A DNA stretch of 13,717 bases, from the NCBI GenBank assembly GCA_036645575.1, contig JAVXNW010000069.1, positions 1 through 13,717 of the forward strand, in the 5' to 3' direction. This document shows, piece by piece, positions 1-6,844 of this stretch. The notes under the pieces are model-generated. The model worked only from the letters and a program-made list of their open reading frames with translations, did no database searches and was not told the DNA's origin. This DNA comes from JAVXNW01 sp036645575. Lineage in GTDB: Bacteria; Bacillota; Clostridia; Christensenellales; Aristaeellaceae. Position 1 is the stretch's first letter, and each line of letters starts with the position of its first letter. The position numbers were made by a program, and so were the translations under genes.

Positions 1-154
1 CGATGTGCGGGTGCAGGTGGGACGGTACAACCAGCACATCGGCACCCCCGCCGTGCTGATTGAGGTGGGTCACAACCTCAACACGCTCGGGGAGGCGCTC
101 AGCGCCATGCCCGTTCTGGCCCGCGCCATCTCAGAACAACTGGCACAGCCCTGA
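1..154 (+). CDS. spoIIP: Stage II sporulation protein P (SpoIIP), C-terminal end
   Basis: Only the last 50 codons are visible (frame starts at base 2, stop TGA at 152-154); the rest lies off the left edge. The end contains RYNQHIGTPAVLIEVG followed by NTLGEAL, which fits the C-terminal pattern of SpoIIP, where a conserved RYNQ...LLIEVG segment precedes NT-EEA. SpoIIP is a forespore-engulfment cell-wall hydrolase (amidase and endopeptidase) that works with SpoIID and SpoIIM at the septal membrane; that role is family knowledge. The gene is followed 7 bases later by a clear terminator, so it ends its own transcript and is not part of the zapA operon. A generic amidase_3 (CwlM/LytC type) is the main alternative, since the fold is shared; the RYNQ-type end favours SpoIIP. 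Confidence 0.72.
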   Translation, partial: DVRVQVGRYNQHIGTPAVLIEVGHNLNTLGEALSAMPVLARAISEQLAQP

Positions 155-160
155 AACCAT

Positions 161-201
161 GCGTGCCGCCCGGCACAATCCGCCCGGGTGGCGCGCTTTT
201 T
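161..201 (+). terminator. Rho-independent terminator of spoIIP
   Basis: A 13-base-pair stem (161-173 with 184-196, including two G-T wobble pairs) encloses a 10-base loop and is followed directly by TTTTT at 197-201. It begins 7 bases after the spoIIP stop. Nothing else on the plus strand could use it. Confidence 0.85.
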
Positions 202-298
202 GCCGCGTCCATCACCCGATTCTAGGGAACCGCTGAATAAATCCCGCGCGCCGCGAAGAACGCGCCCCGCGCCGCTGCAAATTGCGGCACCCGTAATA

Positions 299-334
299 CA
301 AAGGCCCCCGCCCTTGTGAAACAGGGCGAAGGCC
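299..334 (-). terminator. Probable terminator of the small secreted-protein gene
   Basis: On the minus strand GGCC-TT-CGCCCT pairs with AGGGCG-GG-GGCC (334-323 with 314-303), with a 2x2 internal mismatch and an 8-base loop. TTTG follows at 302-299. It starts 15 bases beyond the stop codon of the minus-strand gene. The T-run is short, so efficiency is uncertain. Confidence 0.6.
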
Positions 335-349
335 ATCGGCGAAACCCAA

Positions 350-958
350 TCAAATGATCGTGGCGTCCGGCGCGTCCTCTGCGTCCGGCGCATCCGGCGC
401 ATCCGGCGCATCTTCTGCATCCTCTGCGTCCGGCGCGTCCGCCTCGTCGCCCAGCACAAACGAATCGAGCATCCCGCGCAGCGCGGCCTCGCCCTCGCGC
501 GTCCAGTCGCCGCTTTCGGGCATCAGGCAAAAGCTGATCTCGACGCCCTGATCCACCGTGAACGCGCCCAGCATCTTGCCCCACGCGTCCGCCATCTCAA
601 AGAGCAAAAAGCGCGCGGTACCCGCCTGATTGTCCACGCTTTCGAGAAACGTGCCATTCAGATCGTCCATGATCGCCTGCTTGTAGCCCTGCGCGTCCTC
701 GTCCCGCGCGCCCATCAGCGTAAACCCCTCCAGCCCCGGAATCGCCTCGCGCGCCACCACCACGGCCATTGCGTCCGCATATACGTCCGCGATCCACTGA
801 TAGGCGCTGGTGTTGTCCTGCGCATAGGTGCTCGAATCGATCACCCACGCGTCCGGATAGGCAAAGCCAAATCCGTCCGCGCGATATACGCCCTCCGCGC
901 CCGCACCGCCCCACATCAACAGCGCCCCGCACAAAAAAACCATCACCCAGCGCTTCAT
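350..958 (-). CDS. Small secreted protein with Asp-Ala-rich repeat tail, unknown function
   Basis: The protein has 202 residues when started at the ATG at 958; that codon has GAGGAG about 9 bases upstream. An earlier in-frame ATG at 982 lies too close to the predicted transcript start. The N-terminus is a signal peptide: MKRW, a hydrophobic run (VMVFLCGALLMW), then an AXA-like site GAGA before EGVYR. The Cys in the hydrophobic run is not in a lipobox, so the product is probably secreted and not lipid-anchored. The body opens with YRADGFGFAYPDAWVID, which recalls the start of PsbP/DcrB-like lipoproteins, but I cannot confirm a family. The last ~27 residues are nine Asp-Ala-Pro/Glu/Thr triplets, strongly acidic and probably unstructured. 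The gene is monocistronic, divergent from the zapA operon, with its own promoter and a probable terminator. Confidence 0.75.
   Translation of the reverse strand: MKRWVMVFLCGALLMWGGAGAEGVYRADGFGFAYPDAWVIDSSTYAQDNTSAYQWIADVYADAMAVVVAREAIPGLEGFTLMGARDEDAQGYKQAIMDDLNGTFLESVDNQAGTARFLLFEMADAWGKMLGAFTVDQGVEISFCLMPESGDWTREGEAALRGMLDSFVLGDEADAPDAEDAEDAPDAPDAPDAEDAPDATII
363..443 (-). repeat. Nine tandem 9-base units encoding (Asp-Ala-Pro/Glu)n
   Basis: On the plus strand the units read GCGTCCGGC, GCATCCGGC, GCGTCCTCT and close variants, nine in perfect 9-base register from 363 to 443. On the minus strand they encode DAP/DAE triplets at the C-terminus of the secreted protein. Variation alternates Pro (CCG-type) and Glu (GAG/GAA-type) codons. 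Such arrays commonly change length by replication slippage, always in frame here because the unit is a multiple of three. Confidence 0.9.
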
Positions 959-990
959 TGGCCCATTCTCCTCGTATCCCATTTTTCCCT

Positions 991-1019
991 ATAATACCAC
1001 AACCGCGCCCGCAAATCAA
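991..1019 (-). promoter_or_regulatory. Promoter of the small secreted-protein gene
   Basis: Minus-strand reading gives TTGATT (1019-1014) as a -35 element, a 17-base spacer and TATTAT (996-991) as a -10 element. TGG just before the -10 makes an extended -10 (TGnTATTAT). The predicted transcript starts near 984, about 26 bases before the ATG at 958. Confidence 0.65.
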
Positions 1020-1171
1020 CCGCAGCCCATCCGCCGCACGGGTCAAGCGCTCAAAGGTTCTCTCCAAAGCGATCCGCCCGATGCGCGGTTGCGCGCGGAT
1101 GGCTTTTCGCGCGCCCGATTTTTGAGGGGCTGCGAAAATTTCCCGACTGGCGCGCCGCCGCATATCGGTTG

Positions 1172-1200
1172 TTGTGTTGTTCGTTCGGGCATGGTATAAT
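1172..1200 (+). promoter_or_regulatory. Promoter of the zapA-to-DUF1232 operon
   Basis: TTGTGT (1172-1177), a 17-base spacer, and a perfect TATAAT (1195-1200) preceded by TGG (extended -10, TGnTATAAT). Transcription would begin near 1207, leaving a roughly 20-base leader before the GTG start of zapA at 1229. No other convincing promoter is visible between genes of the operon, so this may drive all seven genes, although internal promoters within coding sequence cannot be excluded. Confidence 0.75.
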
Positions 1201-1228
1201 GTAAGGTATCAGAATGGAGGGACGTCCC

Positions 1229-1549
1229 GTGGAAAAAATTCGCACGACTGTACGCATTGCAGGCAAGGAATATGCCATGGCGAGCTACGATTCCGAGGCC
1301 TATGTGCAGCGGGTCGCCAGCTATGTGGATCGCAAGATGAACGAGCTGGCGCTGTCTACGCGCCTGCCCGCCGTGCAATTGGCTGTGCTCACCGCGCTCA
1401 ACGTAGCCGATGACATGATCAAGGCGCACGACGAAAACGACCGGCTCAAGCGCGAGCTGGGCCGCACCCGCGACGAACTCGAGGCCGCGCAGGCGCAGAT
1501 CAAGCGCCTTGAGGCCTGCGAGGCGCGGCTAAACGCGGACAAGGCATGA
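1229..1549 (+). CDS. zapA: Cell division protein ZapA
   Basis: This 106-residue protein starts EKIRTTVRIAGKEYAM and continues with YVQRVASYVDRKM, the ZapA family pattern (short beta-hairpin head, then helix), followed by a long C-terminal coiled coil rich in E, R, L and Q (about residues 62-104). ZapA bundles FtsZ filaments at the division ring in the cytoplasm. I chose GTG at 1229 because GGAGG at 1216-1220 is 8 bases upstream; the in-frame ATG at 1214 overlaps that site and lies only ~7 bases after the predicted transcript start. The length is normal for the family. It is the first gene of the operon; its TGA overlaps the next gene's ATG by four bases. zapA next to mutS2 is a common Firmicutes arrangement, which supports the call. 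Confidence 0.88.
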   Translation: MEKIRTTVRIAGKEYAMASYDSEAYVQRVASYVDRKMNELALSTRLPAVQLAVLTALNVADDMIKAHDENDRLKRELGRTRDELEAAQAQIKRLEACEARLNADKA

Positions 1550-3753
1550 TGGAGCTGCTCGCGCCCGCAGGCGACCGTGCCGCGCTCGACGCCGCCATCG
1601 CGGCGGGCGCCGACGCGGTGTATCTGGGGCTCACCCAACTAAACGCGCGCAAGTCCGCAGGCAATTTTGACGAGGACGCGCTTTGCCGCGCCGCGTTTGA
1701 CCTGCACATGCGCGAGATGAAATTGTATGTCACGCTCAACACGCTGGTCAAGGCGGACGAGTTCCGCTTGGTCGAGGATGCCGCCCGGCAGATTGCGCAC
1801 GCGGGCGCGGACGCGGTGATCGTGCAGGATCTGGGCGTCGCGGCCGCGCTTTCGCAGTTGCTGCCCTCGGTCAAGTTGCACGCCAGCACGCAGATGGCGC
1901 TTCACAACCGGCAGGGCGTCCGCTTTGCCAAGGCGCAAGGCTTTTCGCGCGTGGTGCTCGCCCGGGAAATGACGCTTGTCCAGATCGCCGACTGCGCGCG
2001 CGAGGGCGTGGAACTTGAGGTGTTCGGGCACGGCGCGCTGTGCGTTTCCTGCTCCGGCCAGTGCCTGTTTTCAAGCCTGATCGGCGGGCGCAGCGGCAAT
2101 CGCGGCCAATGCGCCCAGCCCTGTCGCCTGCCGTACGCGCTCAAAGGGCCGCTGACCGACGGCCTCCAATCGCCTAGCGACCTGCTCTCGCCGCGCGACC
2201 TCATGACGCTTGACCACTTGGCCGACCTCGCGCGCGCGGGCGTTCACACGCTCAAGCTCGAGGGACGGCTCAAGGGACCGGAATACGTCTACACCGTGGT
2301 TTCCACCTACCGCCGCGCGCTGGATGGCGCGACCGCAAATCCAGCGCCGCTTCGCGAGGTCTTTAACCGCGGCTATACGAGCGGGTATCTGTTCGGCGTA
2401 GACGACCACGAACTGATGAGCGACCAAGCCCAGACGCACGTGCTGCCCGGCCCGGGCGTCCCGATCGCCCCCGAAAGGGCGCGCGTCGCGCTTTCGGGCG
2501 TCCTCACGCTGCGCGCGGGCGAAAGGGCGCGCCTGACCGTGACCGACGGCGTCCTCACCGAAGACGTGCAGGGTGATTTGGTCGAGCGCGCCAAGCGCCT
2601 GCCGATCGACCGCGAACGGCTGCTCGGCCAGATCCGAAGGACGGGCGGCACGCCCTACGCCTTTGACGCGCTGGCCGATCACTTGGACGAGGACGCCTTT
2701 TTAAGCGCCGCCGCACTCAACGCGCTCAGGCGCGCGGCGCTCACCGCGCTCAGCGACGCGCGCGCCCGCGCACGACGCGGCTGCGCGGCGGAGATTGCGG
2801 AAATTTCCTTGCCTGACCTTCTGGCGTCCGAAACGCCCGGCGCGATGCGCGCAGCCTGCGATCCGGGCGCAGCGCCCACGAGCGCAACCTTCGATTCTTG
2901 CGCAAGCCCCACGAGCGCGACCTGCGATTCTTGCGCAAAACCGCTTCTGGGCGTTCAGTCGTCCGATGCGCGCCTGCTGCACGCGTGCGCGCTTTGGGGC
3001 GCGGACGAACTGATCTGGCTGCCGGCGGACGTAACCTGCGCGGGGCTTGCGTGCGCGCCGCGCGATCCCTTTGTGCTGGCGCTGCCGCCCACGCTCTCGA
3101 CCGAGGACCTTGCGGCGCTCAACCAATGGGCGCTTTCCGGCTGTGCGCCCATTTGCGCGGTACTCGCCAGCAATCCCGCGCACCTGGCGCTTTCCTGGCC
3201 GGGTGAAATGCGCGCCGACTGCGCGATGAACCTGTACAACCCGCGCGCGGTGCGCGTTCTGGGCCTTCCCTACGTTCCGTCGGTGGAGCTGAAAAACAGC
3301 GAGATCAAGCAGCTCCCGGCGGGCAAGGAGCTGATCGTCTACGGGCGCATTCCGCTGATGACGCTTCGGCACTGCCCGCTAAATGGCGCACTGGGCGGCG
3401 GGGCGCACGCGTCGTGCCAAAAGTGCGACCATACGGATTTGGGTCTGGCGGCGCACGCGCTGGTCGACCGGAAGGGCGCGGCCTTTCCGCTATTGCGGCT
3501 AAAGACGCGCGCGGGCTGCATCGTGACGATCGTGAACAGCGTGCCGCTTTCGCTCCTGCGCCACTGGGCGAAGCTGCCAAGCGCGCGGGCATACCGGGTG
3601 ATATTGACCCATGAAGATGAAAAGGCGGCCGAAACCATCGTGCGCGCGCACCGCGCGGCGCTGGATGGCGTGGCGCTTGAGCAGAACCCATGGGGCGCGG
3701 CGCTTGACGCGCTGCCCTCGACGACCGGGCATTATTTTCGGGGAGTGGAGTAA
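1546..3753 (+). CDS. U32 family protein with C-terminal DUF3656, RlhA/YdcP-like RNA hydroxylation
   Basis: The protein has 735 residues and begins MMELLAPAGD, the standard U32 opening (MELLAPAG). The U32 core spans about residues 2-330. The family signature is present (EVFGHGALCVSCSGQC), with Cys166, Cys173, Cys189 and Cys193 placed like the iron-sulfur ligands of the RlhA/TrhP group; Cys169 is extra. The long C-terminal half resembles the collagenase-like DUF3656 region of the long U32 form. Long-form members related to E. coli RlhA take part in hydroxylation of a 23S rRNA cytidine, and TrhP members hydroxylate tRNA uridine, so an RNA-modification role is more likely than the old 'peptidase' name; this is inference. 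An insert at about residues 434-466 holds three 11-residue Cys-containing repeats. Translation is probably coupled to zapA (ATGA overlap); ATG at 1549 is an equally possible start. mutS2 follows after 6 bases. Confidence 0.82.
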   Translation: MMELLAPAGDRAALDAAIAAGADAVYLGLTQLNARKSAGNFDEDALCRAAFDLHMREMKLYVTLNTLVKADEFRLVEDAARQIAHAGADAVIVQDLGVAAALSQLLPSVKLHASTQMALHNRQGVRFAKAQGFSRVVLAREMTLVQIADCAREGVELEVFGHGALCVSCSGQCLFSSLIGGRSGNRGQCAQPCRLPYALKGPLTDGLQSPSDLLSPRDLMTLDHLADLARAGVHTLKLEGRLKGPEYVYTVVSTYRRALDGATANPAPLREVFNRGYTSGYLFGVDDHELMSDQAQTHVLPGPGVPIAPERARVALSGVLTLRAGERARLTVTDGVLTEDVQGDLVERAKRLPIDRERLLGQIRRTGGTPYAFDALADHLDEDAFLSAAALNALRRAALTALSDARARARRGCAAEIAEISLPDLLASETPGAMRAACDPGAAPTSATFDSCASPTSATCDSCAKPLLGVQSSDARLLHACALWGADELIWLPADVTCAGLACAPRDPFVLALPPTLSTEDLAALNQWALSGCAPICAVLASNPAHLALSWPGEMRADCAMNLYNPRAVRVLGLPYVPSVELKNSEIKQLPAGKELIVYGRIPLMTLRHCPLNGALGGGAHASCQKCDHTDLGLAAHALVDRKGAAFPLLRLKTRAGCIVTIVNSVPLSLLRHWAKLPSARAYRVILTHEDEKAAETIVRAHRAALDGVALEQNPWGAALDALPSTTGHYFRGVE
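2845..2943 (+). repeat. 33-base tandem repeat inside the U32 gene
   Basis: Two near-identical 33-base units lie at 2878-2910 and 2911-2943, encoding TSATFDSCASP and TSATCDSCAKP. A degenerate third unit at 2845-2877 encodes MRAACDPGAAP, keeping the Ala, Asp and Pro positions. The array stays in frame and sits between the U32 core and the C-terminal region, probably as a linker. Confidence 0.85.
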
Positions 3754-3759
3754 GAGACG

Positions 3760-6132
3760 ATGAACGAACGCAATCTGCGCGTGCTGGAATTTACCAAGAT
3801 CCGCGAGCGGCTCGCGGGCATGACGCTATCGGAGCCGGGTCACGCGCGCGCGCTTGAATTGACCCCATCCAGTGATTTTTATACCGTGACGCTTTTTCAG
3901 CAGCAGACCGACGAGGCGAGCACGGTGCGCGCCTACTGCGGCGGATCGCCGATGGTCTATTTTGCCGACGTCGCCGGACCGCTTCGGATGGCGGAGGCGG
4001 GCGGAACGCTCAGCTGCAAGGCGCTCTTAGACGTCGCGGAGACGCTCAAGGCCTCCCGCGCCGTGCGCCAGGCGCTGGTCACCGAGCGTGAAAACACGCC
4101 GCATTTGACCGAGCTTGGCGCGCGCCTGACCAGCGACCGCGCCCTCGAGGAGGAGATCTTCAACGCCATCCTGTCCGAGGACGAGATCGCCGACCGCGCA
4201 AGCCCCGAACTGTACGACATTCGCCGCCACATTCGCCTGCTCGGCGACAAGATGCGCGACAGGCTCAACCAGATGGTCAAAAACCCGGCGCTGTCCAAAT
4301 ACCTACAGGACACCATCATCACCGTGCGCGACGGGCGCTACGTGGTGCCGGTGCGCGCCGAGTGCCGCCAGAACGTGCCCGGCGTGGTGCACGACCAGTC
4401 CGCGACCGGGCAGACGCTCTACATCGAGCCCATGGCGGTGGTCGAGGCGGGCAACGACCTGCGCCAGTGGAAGGCCAAGGAGCAAAAGGAGATCGAGCGC
4501 GTGCTGTCGGAGCTGTCGGGGATGATCGCGCCGGGCGCGCAGGCGCTGCGCGACAGCCTTGACGTGCTTTCCGAGCTGGATTTGATCTTCGCCAAGTCCT
4601 TTCTCGCGCGCGAAATGGACGCGGTGATGCCCAAGCTCAACTGCGTGGGACGCATCAGCCTCCAGCGCGCGCGCCATCCGATGATCGACAAGGCGCAGGT
4701 GGTGCCGATCAGCCTGCACCTGGGCGACGATTTTACGCAGCTGATCGTGACCGGGCCCAACACGGGCGGCAAGACGGTCACGCTCAAGACGGTGGGTCTG
4801 CTCACGCTGATGGCGCAGGCGGGGCTGCAAATTCCGGCCGCGCCGGGCAGCGAGCTTTCGATCTTCGACGAGGTCTTTGCCGACATCGGCGACGAGCAGT
4901 CGATCGAGCAGTCGCTCTCGACCTTCTCCTCGCACATGACCAACATCGTCGCGATCCTCAAGGGCGTGACGCCGCACTCGATGGCGCTGTTTGACGAGCT
5001 GGGCGCGGGCACCGACCCGACCGAGGGCGCGGCGCTCGCCATGTCGATTTTGAACAAGCTCTTGGCCGAGCGCGTCACCGTCATGGCGACCACGCACTAC
5101 GCGGAGCTCAAGGCGTTCGCGCTGTCCACCAAGGGCGTCGAAAACGCCTCGGTCGAGTTTGACGTAGCGACGCTTCGGCCCACCTATCGCCTGTCGATCG
5201 GCGTGCCGGGCAAATCCAACGCGTTTGAAATATCGCGCAAGCTGGGGCTGCCGGACAGCCTGATCGCGGACGCGAGCGAGCGCCTGAGCAAGGATCAGAT
5301 CCGCTTTGAGGACGTGATCGCGGGCGCGGAATACCATCGCCAGATCGCGGAGAAGGAGCGCGTGCTGGCGGAGGAGGCGCACCGGGAGACGGTGAAGTTG
5401 CGCGACGAGGCGGAGAAATTGCAGCGCGACATCGAAAAGCAGCGGCTGGAGCTGTTGCGCAAGGCCAAGGAGGACGCGGCCAAGCTGCTTCGCAAGGCGC
5501 AGCGCGAGTCCGAGCAGATCATTTCAGACCTCAAACAGTCGCGCAAGGGCGACGCGTCGTTAAAGGAGCACGAGATTCAGGCGATGCGCGCGCAGCTGCA
5601 AAACGCGCTTGACGACACCGCCGAGAAGATGGGCGCGCGCGCGCCGAGCGCGGGCGAGACGCCCACCCAAGTAAAGATCGGCGACGCGGTGGAGCTTACG
5701 CACCTGGGCGCGCGCGGGACGGTGCTGACGCTTCCGGACAGCAAGGGCGAAGTGATGGTGCAGGCCGGTCCAATGAAGATCAAGGCGCGGCTTACGCAGC
5801 TTCGGCGCGTGCCGGGCGCGGGACCCGGCGGGCGAGCCGGCACGCCAAAGCGCTCGGGCGGTCACGTGAGCCTCGTTCAGCGCGACGCCGTCGAACTCGA
5901 ATGCGACGTGCGCGGGCTGACGCTTGACGAGGCGATCATGTCAGTTGACATGTTCCTTGACGGCGCGATGCTCCAGCAGCTTAAGCTCGTGAACATCATT
6001 CATGGAAAGGGCACGGGCGTATTGCGCAGCGGCGTGCAGGAACACCTGCGTCGCCACCCTGCGGTCAAGGAATACCGCCTGGGGCGCTATGGCGAGGGCG
6101 AGGACGGCGTGACGATTGTGACGTTAAAGTAA
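3760..6132 (+). CDS. mutS2: MutS2 / RqcU, ATPase with C-terminal Smr domain
   Basis: The 790-residue length is typical of MutS2. In order: an N-terminal core/lever region (1-300); the ATPase with Walker A GPNTGGKT at 332-339, STFSSHM at 387-393 and Walker B LFDELGAGTDP with Asp412-Glu413; a Lys/Glu-rich coiled coil (about 510-610); a KOW-like segment (about 640-690); and a C-terminal Smr domain (about 710-790) with CDVRG at 715-719 and HGKGTG at 748-753. There is no MutS mismatch-recognition domain, which separates it from MutS1. MutS2 proteins act on branched DNA or, as shown for the Bacillus protein (RqcU), on collided ribosomes, splitting them for quality control. All key residues appear intact; the usual Smr DLRG motif reads DVRG. 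It lies 6 bases after the U32 stop, with GGAG inside that gene's end as its ribosome site. Confidence 0.95.
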   Translation: MNERNLRVLEFTKIRERLAGMTLSEPGHARALELTPSSDFYTVTLFQQQTDEASTVRAYCGGSPMVYFADVAGPLRMAEAGGTLSCKALLDVAETLKASRAVRQALVTERENTPHLTELGARLTSDRALEEEIFNAILSEDEIADRASPELYDIRRHIRLLGDKMRDRLNQMVKNPALSKYLQDTIITVRDGRYVVPVRAECRQNVPGVVHDQSATGQTLYIEPMAVVEAGNDLRQWKAKEQKEIERVLSELSGMIAPGAQALRDSLDVLSELDLIFAKSFLAREMDAVMPKLNCVGRISLQRARHPMIDKAQVVPISLHLGDDFTQLIVTGPNTGGKTVTLKTVGLLTLMAQAGLQIPAAPGSELSIFDEVFADIGDEQSIEQSLSTFSSHMTNIVAILKGVTPHSMALFDELGAGTDPTEGAALAMSILNKLLAERVTVMATTHYAELKAFALSTKGVENASVEFDVATLRPTYRLSIGVPGKSNAFEISRKLGLPDSLIADASERLSKDQIRFEDVIAGAEYHRQIAEKERVLAEEAHRETVKLRDEAEKLQRDIEKQRLELLRKAKEDAAKLLRKAQRESEQIISDLKQSRKGDASLKEHEIQAMRAQLQNALDDTAEKMGARAPSAGETPTQVKIGDAVELTHLGARGTVLTLPDSKGEVMVQAGPMKIKARLTQLRRVPGAGPGGRAGTPKRSGGHVSLVQRDAVELECDVRGLTLDEAIMSVDMFLDGAMLQQLKLVNIIHGKGTGVLRSGVQEHLRRHPAVKEYRLGRYGEGEDGVTIVTLK

Positions 6133-6156
6133 CCGCATGGCAAGGAGGCGCGCGCA

Positions 6157-6843
6157 GTGAACAAGACCAAGATCCTGCTGGTAGACGACGACCCCAACAT
6201 CAGCCAACTGGTCAACCTGTACCTGACCAAGGAGGGCTTTGACGTGACGATTGCCGAGCGCGGCGACGAGGCGCTCAAGCTGTTCAAGACCGCCGCACCC
6301 AATCTGGTGCTGCTGGATGTGATGCTGCCCGGCATGGACGGGTGGCAGGTGTGCCGCGAGGTGCGCAAGGTGTCCAACATCCCGGTCATCATGCTGACGG
6401 CCAAGGATGAGACATTTGACAAGGTGCTGGGGCTGGAGCTGGGCGCGGACGACTACATCGTCAAGCCCTTTGAGCCCAAGGAGCTCGTCGCGCGCATCAA
6501 GGCGGTCATCCGCCGCTACCAGTCGAGCGACGCACCGGGCGGCGAGCTGGTGTTCCCCGGCCTTACGATCAACATCGGCCACTACACGGTGCTCTTTAAG
6601 GGAAAGCCGCTTGAAATGCCGCCCAAGGAGCTGGAGCTGTTGTACTTTCTGGCTGGGCATCCGGGCATGGTCTTCACGCGCGAGCAATTGCTCGAGCAGG
6701 TGTGGGGATACGACTACTTCGGCGATTCGCGCACGGTGGACGTGCACGTGAAGCGCCTGCGCGAAAAGCTGTTAGGCGGCGAGGAATACGGCTGGTCGAT
6801 CAAGACGGTGTGGAGCGTGGGCTACAAGTTTGAGGTGAAATAG
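6157..6843 (+). CDS. OmpR/PhoB-family response regulator
   Basis: The protein has 228 residues. An N-terminal receiver domain (about 3-118) shows the acidic pocket Asp10-Asp11, phosphoacceptor Asp54 in VLLDVMLPGMDG, Thr81 and Lys103 in the IVKPF motif. The C-terminal winged helix (about 130-226) ends with RTVDVHVKRLREKL, the DNA-recognition helix pattern of this family. It should bind direct repeats near target promoters when phosphorylated by the kinase encoded one base downstream. The GTG start at 6157 is set by AAGGAGG at 6142-6148, 8 bases upstream. The gap from mutS2 is 24 bases with no promoter or terminator visible. It resembles WalR/PhoP/ResD-type regulators; the sequence alone does not say which, so I give no symbol. 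Confidence 0.93.
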   Translation: MNKTKILLVDDDPNISQLVNLYLTKEGFDVTIAERGDEALKLFKTAAPNLVLLDVMLPGMDGWQVCREVRKVSNIPVIMLTAKDETFDKVLGLELGADDYIVKPFEPKELVARIKAVIRRYQSSDAPGGELVFPGLTINIGHYTVLFKGKPLEMPPKELELLYFLAGHPGMVFTREQLLEQVWGYDYFGDSRTVDVHVKRLREKLLGGEEYGWSIKTVWSVGYKFEVK

Positions 6844-6844
6844 C

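Noticed and set aside
1214..1228. Upstream ATG as the start of zapA
   Set aside because: The ATG overlaps the GGAGG site and sits only a few bases after the predicted transcript start. GTG at 1229 has correct spacing and gives the normal ZapA N-terminus.
4303..5382. Minus-strand open frame of 359 codons inside mutS2
   Set aside because: MutS2 motifs are intact on the plus strand across this interval; the minus frame is Arg/His/Leu-rich shadow coding with no domain.
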